A stretch of DNA of 61,228 bases. Source: an uncultured Bacteroidales bacterium. Its GTDB lineage: Bacteria; Bacteroidota; Bacteroidia; Bacteroidales; Muribaculaceae. Of the stretch, positions 61,211-61,228 are shown piece after piece. The translations under genes were made by a program, and so were the position numbers. Below the pieces are notes generated by a model that was not told where the DNA came from, did not search any database, and was given only the letters and a program-made list of their open reading frames with translations. The stretch lies in assembly GCA_902779125.1 (NCBI GenBank), contig CACZAC010000040.1:1-61228 (forward strand), given 5' to 3'. Numbering within the stretch: position 1 is the first letter of the stretch; each line of letters begins with the position of its first letter.

Positions 61211-61228
61211 ATGAAAAATGGCAAAAAA
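61211..61228 (+). CDS. Start of a gene cut by the window edge
   Basis: ATG AAA AAT GGC AAA AAA is an open start 22 bases after a -7 element and runs off the end. Six codons are too few to name it. Confidence 0.3.

Noticed and set aside
1-61228. CRISPR arrays and tRNA or rRNA genes
   Set aside because: No repeat-spacer pattern with constant repeats and unique spacers, and no convincing cloverleaf or rRNA sequence; the periodic arrays have 7- or 9-base units and no spacers.

Overview
This window reads as a Bacteroidales chromosome, probably from a gut or rumen lineage near Muribaculaceae or Prevotellaceae. The family placement is inference. The order-level evidence is direct: a SusC/SusD pair at the left edge, a surface-lipoprotein signal CSDDD, PPi-dependent phosphofructokinase, an UpxY-type antiterminator, C10 proteases ending in dockerin-like repeats, almost no Shine-Dalgarno sequences, and many promoters of the Bacteroidetes form TTTG-N19-21-TAnnTTTG. 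No rRNA, tRNA, CRISPR array or prophage was seen.

Layout. 1-1.9 kb: end of a SusC gene and a full SusD lipoprotein. 2.3-8.7 kb: housekeeping genes (cmk, ispH, a membrane-anchored basic-tailed protein, an MBL hydrolase, an RsmI-like methylase, phoH, ubiE). 8.8-15.3 kb, minus strand: flavodoxin lipoprotein, radC-like gene, glycosyltransferase, YefM-YoeB pair with a promoter/operator, MATE exporter, and a fused ATPase-TOPRIM (DUF4435) protein that resembles a PARIS/OLD-type defence protein. 15.4-22.8 kb: metal permease with an HMA tail, NUDIX hydrolase, UpxY-gmd-fcl (GDP-fucose supply), a membrane-anchored CbxX-type AAA ATPase with a secreted partner, and an acetyltransferase. 23-27.6 kb: rpmH, efp (broken), SPOR lipoprotein, phosphoesterase, riboflavin synthase, PPi-PFK. 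27.9-31.9 kb: a dTDP-3-amino-sugar operon (rfbA, two cupin isomerases, aminotransferase, SGNH protein). 32-38.3 kb: an HU-TM-LysM protein, HU, a dehydrogenase, a PAS protein, a plug-like secreted protein, a RAYT transposase with REP palindromes, and glnS (broken). 38.3-45 kb: tsaC, sugar phosphate transferase, ClC channel, PAP2 barrel protein, fmt. 45-51 kb: two large C10 proteases. 51.3-54.3 kb: CDF transporter and an ABC exporter pair. 54.4-61 kb: the histidine-degradation operon ftcD (broken)-hutU-hutH-hutI.

Three themes stand out. First, intergenic gaps are filled with phase-locked heptamer or nonamer word arrays, some ending exactly at stop or start codons. Second, three conserved genes (efp, glnS, ftcD) each carry one frame-breaking internal deletion of roughly 34-100 nt, which suggests assembly error or real decay. 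Third, the best candidates for new biology are the fused ATPase-TOPRIM protein, the HU-LysM protein that could tether DNA to the envelope, the C10 protease with a domain nested inside its Fn3 fold, and the RAYT/REP family.
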